In this document: in pieces, positions 33,542 to 42,914 of the stretch
Numbering within the stretch: the stretch's first letter is position 1
Layout of the letters: each line of letters starts with the position of its first letter
Assembly (NCBI GenBank): GCA_020846535.1
Contig: JADLDR010000033.1
Span: forward strand, 33,554-97,553
Direction: 5' to 3'
DNA: 64,000 nt
Source: Armatimonadota bacterium
GTDB lineage: Bacteria > Armatimonadota > JADLDR01
The notes under the pieces: model-generated
Database searches by the model: none
Told to the model about the DNA's origin: nothing
The model's input: only the letters and a program-made list of their open reading frames with translations
Position numbers and translations under genes: made by a program

Positions 33542-35416
33542 TTATGACTTCCCCTGCACGTACGCCACGAACGGCGAAGCCTCGCCTTTCGGCCCGCTAA
33601 CCCGCAGGCGCAACGGGAGCCTGTCCTCGCCGGTCTGCCCCGCTTTCAGGCGGACGGGCTGCTGGAGGCGGCCCATCGGTTCCAGGCGGACGGTTTGCGG
33701 CAGGCCGGAGATCTCCCAGCCGGAGGGCAGGACGGCCTGAAGTTCCCCCTCGAAAGGCTTGTCCCCGAAGTTGTAGGCGTCCAGCGCAACCTCGATTTCC
33801 TGCCCGGCGGGGCAGATATAAGACTCCGAAGGCTTATCCATCCGCTCGTTCGGGAAGACCAGGCGAGCCACGATTTCCTTATGGGCCGGTTTGGGCGTCC
33901 GGGTGACCGAAGGGGGCTTCACGGCGGGTGGGGTGACAGTTTCTCGCAGCGCATCGGGCGGGAGGATTACGAAAACGGGGGAAGCCGTTGCCCGGATGCG
34001 GAGGCGTTTGCCCTCAACGGGCAGCTTCGACTCCTTCCCGACGACATTCACCAGACGGGCCTGGCGGGCGTTGATATTCAAAGATACCTCGTTCTCCTCC
34101 TCGCTCCACAACACCACAGTCTGACCTTGCCCGTTATCGAAGACGAAAGCGGAAACACCAGGGATTTCGATCCGGCCCTGACACCGGCCTTTTCCCAGCG
34201 CGTAGGTGGTGGCGGACAGGGCGACATAGCCGGGGTAGGGGGTCAGGTCCCTGTGCAACACCCCGAAATCGATCCCGTTTTCCAGGTAGTAGGGGAAGAC
34301 GAAGAAGAAGTGCTTGTCCACCCCGCTGGCGAGGGAGTGCGTGAACGATTTCGGGACAAACTCCGCCTGGCGCTTCTGGTCGGTCCCGGTCAGGCCGCCG
34401 TCCACCTCCTTCAAATGGATGCCCGCTTCGGTCAGCCAGTTTGGAGAGGAGATGTTGTGCCGGGCCATCATCCTGAAATGGCCTTCCGCCCGCGCCCGAT
34501 AGTTCTGGGGCGCGTCGTAGACATGCCAGTTATAGATGTCCATATAGGGCGCGATGCCGTTCTCGAAGAGGGCGTCCGTGAAGCGGTCCGCGCCGAGAGC
34601 CATCGAGACCATCAGGATTTTGACATCGGGGTCGGCGGCTTTGAAGCCCAGAGAGGCCGCCTTGAAAAAGGCGGCATAGGGGTCGGCAGGCTCCGGGGAG
34701 AAGACCGAGATATCGGACTCGTTCCAGATCTCCCAGGCGGAGATACGCCCTTTGAAGTGCCGGGCCGCCTCGAATCCGAAGCGGTAAGCGTCGCGCAGGT
34801 CGTCCGGGTAGCGTTTGCCGTCCCGGTCAGCGCGGGCCCAGGGAGCGGTATCGTGGAAGATCTGGTAGACTTTCAGCCCCGCTCCGGACTGGGCATCCGC
34901 AGACTGCTCGTATTTACCCCACCGGAACGCTCCCCGCTCGGGCTGCGCCTCTCCCCAAGACATGCGGTCGCGCACCCACAGCAGCCCGGCCCGCTTCATC
35001 AACTGCGCGGTTCCCCGGAACTGCTCCGGGCTGACCAGCCAACTGATGGCCCCGTCGGTCGCCAGGGGAGAGTCCTCCGCCCGATACCGCCGGGCCGCCG
35101 ATGGGACGACGGCGAAGGATATCTCCTGCGCCTCCAGAGTCAGGACATAATAGCCGGTCGGCAGACGGCCCAGATCGAGCGCCGCTCCCGAAGGCTGCGC
35201 GGTCAGGGCGCGTGACAGCATCTGCGTTCCCTCATAGTCCCGGACGGTGACCGTCAGGGAACGCTCCGGGGAAGTCTTCAGGGTGAATCGAACTCGCTCC
35301 CGGTCGGTAAAGACGTGGCCGGGCTGCCGGGATGAAACATCGATCATCGAAGCCTCCTGTGAGACGGCGGGAATGCACGTCCAAAGCGACAGGGCCAGAA
35401 AGAGAGCCTGTTTCAT
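33542..35416 (-). CDS. Secreted clan GH-A glycoside hydrolase (GH39-like)
   Basis: 624 residues with a signal peptide (ALFLALSLWTCIPAVS) and AGGAGG upstream. An N-terminal beta domain (about 25-110) is followed by a TIM barrel with a clan GH-A acid/base at E233 (AWEIWNESDISVF) and a probable nucleophile at E330 (NWLTEAGIHL). YQIFHDTAPWARAD and MDIYNWHVYDAP fit GH39/GH5-like barrels. A C-terminal beta-sandwich (VALDAYNFGDKPFEGEL) resembles alpha-galactosidase-type NEW3 or Ig-like modules. The substrate is unknown. It is the last gene of a four-gene minus-strand set and follows the oxidoreductase by 28 bases. Confidence 0.82.
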   Translation of the reverse strand: MKQALFLALSLWTCIPAVSQEASMIDVSSRQPGHVFTDRERVRFTLKTSPERSLTVTVRDYEGTQMLSRALTAQPSGAALDLGRLPTGYYVLTLEAQEISFAVVPSAARRYRAEDSPLATDGAISWLVSPEQFRGTAQLMKRAGLLWVRDRMSWGEAQPERGAFRWGKYEQSADAQSGAGLKVYQIFHDTAPWARADRDGKRYPDDLRDAYRFGFEAARHFKGRISAWEIWNESDISVFSPEPADPYAAFFKAASLGFKAADPDVKILMVSMALGADRFTDALFENGIAPYMDIYNWHVYDAPQNYRARAEGHFRMMARHNISSPNWLTEAGIHLKEVDGGLTGTDQKRQAEFVPKSFTHSLASGVDKHFFFVFPYYLENGIDFGVLHRDLTPYPGYVALSATTYALGKGRCQGRIEIPGVSAFVFDNGQGQTVVLWSEEENEVSLNINARQARLVNVVGKESKLPVEGKRLRIRATASPVFVILPPDALRETVTPPAVKPPSVTRTPKPAHKEIVARLVFPNERMDKPSESYICPAGQEIEVALDAYNFGDKPFEGELQAVLPSGWEISGLPQTVRLEPMGRLQQPVRLKAGQTGEDRLPLRLRVSGPKGEASPFVAYVQGKS

Positions 35417-35444
35417 GCCTCCACCTCCTGATGCGTCCCCGGCC

Positions 35445-36617
35445 TCATCCGTTCGCGATCCTCAATCCTTCATTAAGTTCTTTCTGGTAGCCTTCGGCTT
35501 CCAGGTTCTCGACTTCGGCCAGGGTGACCGGGCGCTTCAGGCGGGCCGACTCGTAGAGGGCCATGCTGACCGCTTCGGCCCTGTAGCCCTCCCAGCCGTC
35601 GGTTTCCAGAGGGCTGCCGTGCAGAACGGCCTGGACGAATTCCCACAACTCGGTGGCGATGCTGCTGGTGACGCCTTTCGGATAAAGCTGCTCCCAGGCG
35701 TCGGAACCGATGGCGCTGCGGTAGTCGTCAACCAATTCCGCGAGAGAGCGTTTGGATTCACCGCCGCGCAAAACCAGGCCGTCGCTCAGGTCGAGAGCGC
35801 CCTGCTCGCCGTAGATAGCGCGTTTGTGGAAATCCATGCCCGGGGCCGCCGATGTGGATGTCCACTGCCCCAGCGCTCCGTTCTCGAACTCGAAGACCGC
35901 CACCGTGGTATCCTCGACATCCACCGGGATAGAGCCTTCCAGGATGTCGGGCTTTTCGTAGCGGTAGGGATGGAAGGCGCGGACATCGGCATATAGGGAG
36001 CGGATTGGGCCGACATGGAACCTGAAGAGGTCGGCGAAATGCACCCCGCCGTCCAGGGACCAGCCTCCGCCCGCCTCGGATTTCTGCTCGCGCCATCCCC
36101 AGTGCCAGAGCCGCTCTCCCACATCGATCCAGTAGTACATCCGGACTTTGCCGATCATGCCCTCCTGCACGGCCCACCGGATCGCTCTCTGGGAGGGATC
36201 GCGTCGGTAGTTTTCGGCCACCTGGAGCAGCGCCCCGGCCTTCTCCGCCGCTTCGAGCATCATCCGGCCTGCCCTCAAGGTGATCGCCAGGGGCTTTTCG
36301 ATGGTCACATGCTTGCCCGCCTCCAGGCAGGGAACCGCCAGGGCGTGATGCGCCCGGTGGGCGGCGCAGATATCCACCGCCTGAAGCTCTTTTTCCGCAT
36401 CGAGCATGGCCTCCACCTGGCTGTATACCTGGGGCCGCCGGCCCTGAAAGGCCGAAATTTCCTCGGCCATCTGTGCAGCCCGGGACTCCTCGATATCACA
36501 GGCTGCGACAATCTCGAAATCCCTCAACCCGTGTTCCCATAAGATCTGATATCCTTCCCGGTGCGCTCCCGCGATCCCGCCGCACCCGACCATCCCGATT
36601 TTTAACGAATCGCTCAT
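35445..36617 (-). CDS. Gfo/Idh/MocA family oxidoreductase
   Basis: A 390-residue NAD(P)-dependent sugar-type dehydrogenase. The N-terminal Rossmann motif is GMVGCGGIAGAHREGY, the conserved catalytic EKPLAIT follows at about 115, and the C-terminal domain has GGGWSLDGGVHFADLFRF. Members oxidise sugars, inositols or sugar derivatives. It sits between two genes for secreted glycan-related proteins, suggesting it handles their products. A clear AAGGAG precedes the start. The last residues (IANG) end just before the glycosidase start. Confidence 0.92.
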   Translation of the reverse strand: MSDSLKIGMVGCGGIAGAHREGYQILWEHGLRDFEIVAACDIEESRAAQMAEEISAFQGRRPQVYSQVEAMLDAEKELQAVDICAAHRAHHALAVPCLEAGKHVTIEKPLAITLRAGRMMLEAAEKAGALLQVAENYRRDPSQRAIRWAVQEGMIGKVRMYYWIDVGERLWHWGWREQKSEAGGGWSLDGGVHFADLFRFHVGPIRSLYADVRAFHPYRYEKPDILEGSIPVDVEDTTVAVFEFENGALGQWTSTSAAPGMDFHKRAIYGEQGALDLSDGLVLRGGESKRSLAELVDDYRSAIGSDAWEQLYPKGVTSSIATELWEFVQAVLHGSPLETDGWEGYRAEAVSMALYESARLKRPVTLAEVENLEAEGYQKELNEGLRIANG

Positions 36618-36696
36618 GAAAGACTCCTTTTCTTTTTATATCGGCCCTTATCCTGCCGTTATCTGTGTTCATCCGTGTTCAAAAGCACATCCCCCT

Positions 36697-39600
36697 TCAA
36701 CGTCCCTGCCGGACAGACAACTGCCGGAGATGGCCGCCGTGGATGACCACCCGGACATCGCCCCAGAGGGCGTGGTCGGCGCTGGTGTCGTCGGCAGGGC
36801 CGCAGTCGGCGATGAGTTTCAGTTTGATTTTCTGTCCGGCGAAAGGGGCCAGATCCGCGCGGGCTTCCTCCCAGCGCACTTCCTTGTAATGGCGAGAGAA
36901 GACTTCGTGCGCCCGGCCTCCGGCGTCGGCCACGACTACTTTGTAGGTCACGCCGTCGGTGGCGTCCAGGCCGTCTCTCATCCCCATGGCAAAATCTAGA
37001 GAGGCTGCAGCGCCTGTGGGGATCTCCACATCGTAGACGGCGAAGGCATAGCCGGGTTTGGAGGGAGAATAGGGCGGATGGGAGAAGAGGCAGGCTTTCT
37101 CGATACCGCCGGAAACGCCCCTGGACGGCTCGAAGGAGCCTTCATGCGCCTCCCGGCCTCCGATAGTCTCTTCGCCTCCCCGGGGGCAATAGCCTTTGAT
37201 GTAGGCCACCTGCCGGTCGGTCAGGTCCAGCATGACCGGGTAGAGCCAGTCGACTGCCAGCCTGACGCCGGAGGAGGCCGTCACGCCGTTGAAAGAACCG
37301 GAAGCCTGCGCCTCCACCGGCCCGGCCTGCCAGGGAAGGCCGATCTTGATCGGAACTTCCGCCCGCTGCCCTCCTTTGACAGCGACCTCGGCGAACGAGG
37401 GATCGAGGGAAACCCCTTCCGAAGCGTTCAGGCGAACTTGAACAGCAGCGTCACGCTCCAGGTTGTTCGATACGCTCAGGACGGCCTGGAGCGGCTGGCC
37501 CTGCGCCAGCTTCGCTTCGGAAGGGGCGCGGAGGGAGAGATCGAATGCGCTCACCGTCAGGAAATCGATCCAGAGCGTTTCGGAAGCTATCGGGACGCCC
37601 AGCCAGAGGTGTTGGCCCGGTTCGGCGTCCGCCGGAACGCGGCAGATCAGCTTCTTACCCGAAATCGTCCCTTCGGCAGGGCGGCGCTGGCCGCCCACTT
37701 CCCAGAAAACCTTCCCCGCCCGAACTGTTGTATTGGCCGGAACGGTAACCGCAAGGCTTTCCCCGACGGGCGCGAGGGCCGACTTGCAGGCGAGCGCCGC
37801 CGGGCGGGGTCGGGCCGATTTGGTGACCCTGTATTTGAAGGCGGCGTTTTCGCCGGGCAGGATGTGCGGCATCCCCCGGCTCCAGCGCAGGGCGGGAGAA
37901 CCGAGGCGCGAGCCGTCTTCTGCGAAGGCGGCTACATTCACCGACTGGCTGCTTTTTAAGTTCAGCAGGTCGGGCGAGAAGGCGAAATCGCTGACCCGGG
38001 TGGCCGGGATGACCCACCAGGCGCTTCCCTCTTTCTTCAGGGCCGCGCTTCCCTCCAGGGCTATCGGCCCCAGGAAGGCGAAGCCGCCCCGGCTGTCGGC
38101 ATAATGCTGTCCGTCCGCCAGGCTCATATCCGCCCGCTGGCGCGGCCCATGACGGCCCTCCGGCCCGCCTGCTGGGACGACGGCGGAATAAGCTAAGAGG
38201 TTGTGCCCCTTGCGGAAGGCCAGGTAACCCCAGGCGGGCAGCTCGAACTGGCGATCCGGCCCGCTGACCGTCCAGCTTTCAGGGGAGCCGTTGACAAAGA
38301 CCTCCATCCCGTTCCGGTAGGCCACATGGACCCGGCTCTTCAGGTATGCCCCGGAAACCAGGGCCTTTGAGGTATCGATCATCCTGCCGTTGTGGTCGTA
38401 TTCGATCCGGGCGACCGGGATCATGGCATAATGCGACTGCGCCCGTTGCATCATATAATAGATTTTGAGCATACCTTCCAGGTTGTCCCAATCGACAAAG
38501 CCGATATGGCCGTAGGCCATGCTGGTGGCGATGAACTGGTCCAGGTGGGGAGGGCTGCCTCGGAAGAACATCCCCGGAGCGCCCATCCCGGCGTCCATCT
38601 GCAAAGGGTGCATTTTCAGAAGGTCGAAATCCACCAGGAGCGGCTCTTTGGGCGGGCTGCCGCTGATGATCTGGGCATAGTTGCCGTCGGTCAGGCCGGA
38701 ATACCACCAGTGGTTGTTCCCCTCCGAATAGACCGGGCCTTTGTGGGCGAATTTCTCGTTGTAGAGGAGCCTGCCGAAGCATTCGAAGGTGCGGCGGAAC
38801 GTACCCGCCCCGGGAACCCGCGCATCGTAGTCCACCCGCTCAAAAGGCGTGACCGCCGTATGGACATCGCAGTAAGAATGGTTCTCCCCGAACTTGGCCT
38901 GAATCCGAGGGGCCAGCTTGTCCTCCATCTCCACAGAGCGCATCGGCTTGGGGGCATAGCAGCGCATCCAGGCCCGCGTCCAGTCGCCATTCGGCCTTCG
39001 GCTGACCCAGTCCTCGTTCCAGTATTGATTGACCGGCGCGTAGTCGGTGTAGTTGGTATAGAGGCCCACCCGCCAACCGAGGGACTGCACCGTGGAGACG
39101 AACCGCTTGAGGGCCGCATCTCCGCCGCGCCCGGGAGCCGCTTCCGTGCGGAAAGTGAAGCTCTCCCCGGCGTCGCGCCAGGAATCCTCATGGTAGCGGA
39201 TGCTGACCCTTTCGACACCGTATTTGCGGAGTTTGCTGGCTTCGGCGATTTCCGCCGGGATATCCGCCCCGCCTTTGACCCGCCAGAGGCGGTCGCCCTG
39301 GGCCTGGCGCATCGGAGACTTGGGGTTCGCAATGGTCGGCAGCACTTCCTGAAAGTCAGGGGAGGCTGTGATAAACAGCCGCTCCCGCACCACATTGCGT
39401 TTGCCGTCCGTTTTAGGAATATATTCCGCGCCGCCGTTGTAGACCACGTAATCGGCCCCTACGGAGGCCCCGCCGTAGAGGGTGGAAGCGTCCGAATAAT
39501 ACCAGTCGAACTGGTTGAAGAAGAAGAGGCCGCCTGCATAGAGGGCGCGGGGGTCGTTGCCGCCGTAGGTCAGGTAGGGAATCCAGAAGATCCTGCCGTC

Positions 39601-40758
39601 TCTGACCGGCTCCGCGCGGCCCAGAGCGACGTGGGAGATCACCGGGTCGGCAGCCTGCATCTCCACCACCAGCGATTTCTGACGGATTTTCAGGCGGTAT
39701 TCAATTGTGGTGGACACCTCGCCCTTTTCGAGCCGCCAGACGGCCCGCAGCATCCCCTGGGGCGACAGTTTTTGCTCCACAAGGGTGTGCCGGACGGACG
39801 GGTCGGCGGCGGAAAGGCTCTCCCCGGAGACGACCAGGCGCATCCCCCCTTCGGCGCAGGGGCGGATCGCCTTGTCCCGGTAGATCACCTCGATATCGCC
39901 CAGGGTGCCGGTGACGGGGGTATAGCGATACCCCAGGGAGCAGTCCTTGCCCTTGTAGGCGAACATAACGCTCTGCCCGGTCTGCCGGACGCTGTTGGTG
40001 AACTCGCGGGTTTTGTTCTCCGGTAGGATGGTGGCGGCGCGGGTGGGGAAGGGGAGTTTGGCCGGCCACGGCTCGAAGATCAGAGGCTTGAGGTCTTCCA
40101 TGAAGAAATAGCATGGTCCCAGATAGACGGTTCGCTTCTCCCGGTTGTGGGCGTTGCGGAAGCGGAAACCGGCCAGGGAGAGAGGCCGCTTGGGAGGCTT
40201 CATCTCCTCCGCGTGCAGGCGACCATTCATCAGGAACCAGTATTGATAGTCTATCCCTCCGAGCGGCATCTCTATCTCCGCGCCCGCCGCATCGTGGATG
40301 ACCGCCGAGACCTGAAGGAAAGGTGTGGTGGGATCCGGGGCCCAGCCCCAGCTATTGCCGTAGTTCCAGAAATTCACATTATCCCAGGGATCGGGGATAG
40401 GGATCGGCTTTTTCGGGCGGACGGTGAGGACGGGATTGGCCCCTTTGCCCATATAGACCAGCTTGCCGCAGTAATCGCGGAACAATTTCTGCTCCTGCGA
40501 GCGGTAGAGCCAGCCTTCGGCGTCCTGGCCTTCCACCTCCCAGCCGGAGACGTCCTGAAAATCTATCAGGGGAACGCGCTCCTCCTGACGCCCGGCCATC
40601 TCATAAGGCTTCTTACCGACCGGGCCGGGATTCGGGTCTTCGTTTTGCGCCTCATGCGCCACGATATCTTGTGCCATAACGCACACACCTCCGCCAAAAA
40701 GGATGAGCAGGGCGGCCCAGAGGCAGGCCGCTGCCCGGACGAAGCTAAAACATACCAT
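36697..40758 (-). CDS. Very large secreted multidomain protein, probable glycan-active
   Basis: 1353 residues with a signal peptide (ACLWAALLILFGGGVCVMA) and AAGGAG upstream. The N-terminal beta region (FLQVSAVIHDAAGAEIEMPL) resembles a carbohydrate-binding module. The middle (about 400-850) looks like a TIM-barrel glycosidase: WRVGLYTNYTDYAPVNQYW, HSYCDVHTAVTPFERVDYD, then GPVYSEGNNHWWYSG. The C-terminal part has NEW3-like Ig domains and a terminal jelly-roll (SLDFAMGMRDGLDATDGV). No specific GH family can be named with confidence. It is followed by a Gfo/Idh gene about 80 bases on. Confidence 0.65.
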   Translation of the reverse strand: MVCFSFVRAAACLWAALLILFGGGVCVMAQDIVAHEAQNEDPNPGPVGKKPYEMAGRQEERVPLIDFQDVSGWEVEGQDAEGWLYRSQEQKLFRDYCGKLVYMGKGANPVLTVRPKKPIPIPDPWDNVNFWNYGNSWGWAPDPTTPFLQVSAVIHDAAGAEIEMPLGGIDYQYWFLMNGRLHAEEMKPPKRPLSLAGFRFRNAHNREKRTVYLGPCYFFMEDLKPLIFEPWPAKLPFPTRAATILPENKTREFTNSVRQTGQSVMFAYKGKDCSLGYRYTPVTGTLGDIEVIYRDKAIRPCAEGGMRLVVSGESLSAADPSVRHTLVEQKLSPQGMLRAVWRLEKGEVSTTIEYRLKIRQKSLVVEMQAADPVISHVALGRAEPVRDGRIFWIPYLTYGGNDPRALYAGGLFFFNQFDWYYSDASTLYGGASVGADYVVYNGGAEYIPKTDGKRNVVRERLFITASPDFQEVLPTIANPKSPMRQAQGDRLWRVKGGADIPAEIAEASKLRKYGVERVSIRYHEDSWRDAGESFTFRTEAAPGRGGDAALKRFVSTVQSLGWRVGLYTNYTDYAPVNQYWNEDWVSRRPNGDWTRAWMRCYAPKPMRSVEMEDKLAPRIQAKFGENHSYCDVHTAVTPFERVDYDARVPGAGTFRRTFECFGRLLYNEKFAHKGPVYSEGNNHWWYSGLTDGNYAQIISGSPPKEPLLVDFDLLKMHPLQMDAGMGAPGMFFRGSPPHLDQFIATSMAYGHIGFVDWDNLEGMLKIYYMMQRAQSHYAMIPVARIEYDHNGRMIDTSKALVSGAYLKSRVHVAYRNGMEVFVNGSPESWTVSGPDRQFELPAWGYLAFRKGHNLLAYSAVVPAGGPEGRHGPRQRADMSLADGQHYADSRGGFAFLGPIALEGSAALKKEGSAWWVIPATRVSDFAFSPDLLNLKSSQSVNVAAFAEDGSRLGSPALRWSRGMPHILPGENAAFKYRVTKSARPRPAALACKSALAPVGESLAVTVPANTTVRAGKVFWEVGGQRRPAEGTISGKKLICRVPADAEPGQHLWLGVPIASETLWIDFLTVSAFDLSLRAPSEAKLAQGQPLQAVLSVSNNLERDAAVQVRLNASEGVSLDPSFAEVAVKGGQRAEVPIKIGLPWQAGPVEAQASGSFNGVTASSGVRLAVDWLYPVMLDLTDRQVAYIKGYCPRGGEETIGGREAHEGSFEPSRGVSGGIEKACLFSHPPYSPSKPGYAFAVYDVEIPTGAAASLDFAMGMRDGLDATDGVTYKVVVADAGGRAHEVFSRHYKEVRWEEARADLAPFAGQKIKLKLIADCGPADDTSADHALWGDVRVVIHGGHLRQLSVRQGR

Positions 40759-40871
40759 GAGTTCGCTCCTTGCATTCGGGTTGACGGGTTCAGTGTTCGC
40801 GCTTGAGGAAAAGATTCCTTCGGGGGAATTTTAGGGTTTAAAAGATATGTGAGGACGCGAGAAGGGAGGTT

Positions 40872-40934
40872 TGTAGGGGCGCACGGTAGTGCGCCCTTCG
40901 GAGAGGGCAGGGCGCACTACCGTGCGCCCCTACA
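40872..40934. repeat. Perfect 25-bp inverted repeat
   Basis: Two 25-base arms (40872-40896 and 40910-40934) are exact reverse complements around a 13-base spacer. Each arm contains the smaller palindrome GCGCACGGTAGTGCGC. It lies just after the stop of the aminoacylase gene and before the large secreted protein gene on the minus strand. The unit GTAGGGGCGCAC is related to the modules flanking the MITE-like elements. No T-run follows, so termination is uncertain. Confidence 0.7.
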
Positions 40935-40943
40935 GCGGAACCA

Positions 40944-42548
40944 TCATCCCGCCCGCAGCACGCGGCCTGCGAGCGTCTCGGTCTGGTTCCCGTCTTCCAG
41001 GGCGATCCGGCCATTGACCAGGACGTGGCTGACGCCTTCGGCGAAGTGGTGGGCGTCCTGGAAGGAGGCCCGGTCCTGAACCCTTTCGGGATCGAAGACC
41101 ACGATATCGGCGAAGGATCCCGCCTCCAGGCGGCCCCGGTCGGCCAGGCCCAGCCTGCGGGCGGGCATGGAGGTCATCTTGCGGATGGCTTCCTCCCAGG
41201 TGAGAAGGCCCTGCTCGCGCACGTAGCGCCCTAGCACGCGGGGAAAGGTTCCGTAGGCGCGGGGATGCACCTGGTGCCGCCCCTGGACGCCGTGCGGGCT
41301 GGCCGATACGCCGTCCGAGCCGATCATGGTGTGAGGATAGCGCATCACTTGCCGGACATCCTCTTCGGACATGCTGAAGTAAATCACGCTGATCGTGCTG
41401 CGCGGATTGATCAGGAGCAGATCGAGCGCCGTTTCGATAGGGTCTTTGTCGGACTGTGCGGCCAGGTCGGAGATGCGCTTCCCCTCCAGGTCGCGGCAGC
41501 CGTAGCAGGCCCCGATCTCGATGCGGTGCCAGGCCGAATCTTCCGAGAGGTCGCTCAACTCGGGATGGATCCGGCGGATCTCCGCAACAATGTGGGCGCG
41601 GGTCGTGGGGTCCTCCAGACGGGTAATCATCGCTTCCGTGCCGCCCTCATGCGCCCAGGAAGGCAATGTCACCACGCTCAAGCCTGTCATGAAGGCCGTA
41701 TAGGGGTACTGATCGCAGGCCACATCCAGTCCTGCGGCTCTTGCCCGGTCCACCATCCCCAGCGTGGCATGAATTTTGCCCCAGTTGCGGACGCCCTCCG
41801 CCTTGTGGTGCGACAACTGCACCGGCAGCCCGGCCTCTTCTCCTATGGTCAGGGCTTCCTGGACGGATTCCACCAGGAAATCCCCCTCGTTGCGGAGGTG
41901 GGAGGCGTAAAAACCGCCCTGACGAGCGGCCACCTGGCTCAAAGCGATCAGCTCCGGCAGTTTGGCGAAGCTTCCGGCGGCGTATTCCAGCCCGGTGGAA
42001 AGGCCGAAGGCCCCTTCCTCCATCGCCTGATCGAGCAGGGCCTTCATCTCGTCAAGTTCCCGGTCGGAAGGCTTTCTCCCGTCGAAGCCCATCACCCGCT
42101 TGCGAATCGTGCCGTGCCCGGCCAATGTGATATAATTGATGGCGACTCCCTGATCCTCGACCCGTCTCAGATGCCCGGACAGGGAGCCGTGCCAGGTGGC
42201 TTTCTCGGTCATAAAGCGGCGCTCCAGCCCGAAAAGCGGACTGTCCAGCACCAGTCCCACCGACATTCCGCAGTTGCCCGTCACCTCGGTGGTTACGCCC
42301 TGGTGGACGCTGCTCTCCATTCTCTGGTTGATGAGGACGCTGAGGTCGGAGTGCGTATGAATATCGATAAAACCGGGAGCCACATAGCGGTTTCTCGCCT
42401 CCAGCACCCGCCCGGCATGAGCGCCGGTCAGGTCGCCCACGGCGGCGATCCGGTCGTCCCGAATCCCGACATCGGCTCGCTTCCCCGGCCCGCCCAGGCC
42501 GTCGAACACCGTGCCCCCTTGAATCAGGATATCGTATCTATCGGTCAA
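40944..42548 (-). CDS. D-aminoacylase / N-acyl-D-amino-acid deacylase family amidohydrolase
   Basis: 534 residues from a TTG start with AAGGAG upstream. A metal-dependent amidohydrolase: PGFIDIHTHSDLSVL provides the HxH zinc ligands, then EVTGNCGMSVG (the cysteine typical of D-aminoacylases), FYASHLRNEGD, VQLSHHKAEG, and MIGSDGVSA with the metal-binding Asp. The C-terminal beta-sandwich ends RGRLEAGSFADIVVFDP. It hydrolyses N-acyl-D-amino acids or related D-peptides in the cytosol. No signal peptide. An N-acyl-amino-acid racemase-like enzyme is encoded 15 kb away. Confidence 0.9.
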   Translation of the reverse strand: MTDRYDILIQGGTVFDGLGGPGKRADVGIRDDRIAAVGDLTGAHAGRVLEARNRYVAPGFIDIHTHSDLSVLINQRMESSVHQGVTTEVTGNCGMSVGLVLDSPLFGLERRFMTEKATWHGSLSGHLRRVEDQGVAINYITLAGHGTIRKRVMGFDGRKPSDRELDEMKALLDQAMEEGAFGLSTGLEYAAGSFAKLPELIALSQVAARQGGFYASHLRNEGDFLVESVQEALTIGEEAGLPVQLSHHKAEGVRNWGKIHATLGMVDRARAAGLDVACDQYPYTAFMTGLSVVTLPSWAHEGGTEAMITRLEDPTTRAHIVAEIRRIHPELSDLSEDSAWHRIEIGACYGCRDLEGKRISDLAAQSDKDPIETALDLLLINPRSTISVIYFSMSEEDVRQVMRYPHTMIGSDGVSASPHGVQGRHQVHPRAYGTFPRVLGRYVREQGLLTWEEAIRKMTSMPARRLGLADRGRLEAGSFADIVVFDPERVQDRASFQDAHHFAEGVSHVLVNGRIALEDGNQTETLAGRVLRAG

Positions 42549-42914
42549 AGCGGACTCCTTGCATCACAATCTGTCAGTATTTGTTCCGGAATCACGCTCC
42601 GGTAAGCGGAATGTCGATGCAGCCTTTAAGGAGCGAAAGCGACGCGGCAATCGCTAAACTCACAAAGCACAGCACGATCTCGGCATTTGAGGGCCTAGAG
42701 ATTGCTTCGTCGCTGTGCTTCTGGCAGACTGCATCGATACATCGTTGCGCTCCTTGCAAGGTCAGCGCGCGCATCCCAAAGAACGCGGATAGCGTTTAGA
42801 GTAGAGTATATCCTACATTTCAACGCGGATCGAGAAAAAACCTGTCCGGGAGCGCAACCCGGGACGGGCTGCTTCGTAGTGATTGGTGAAGGGAGCAGCC
42901 TATGGGAGCGGCGA
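42549..42914. other. Intergenic region with a degenerate dispersed repeat
   Basis: No gene is seen. Between about 42612 and 42765 two inverted copies of a GATTGCTTCGTCGCT-like repeat unit face each other (reverse form near 42635-42655, forward form 42703-42725), bounded by CGATGCAG and CTGCATCGAT. Similar units occur as intergenic repeats in many bacteria. The end nearest the sigma factor gene should contain its promoter. Confidence 0.4.

Noticed and set aside
38392..40026. A 544-codon plus-strand open frame
   Set aside because: It lies antisense to the large secreted protein. High GC at third positions keeps the opposite strand open, and the translation has no domain or start signal. The same applies to 7447-9051 and 2061-3191 on the minus strand and 30551-32197 opposite gspD.
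42612..42765. Possible tRNA or small RNA before the sigma factor gene
   Set aside because: The paired arms match a common dispersed intergenic repeat unit in both orientations; there is no tRNA arm pattern or TTCGANTC element.
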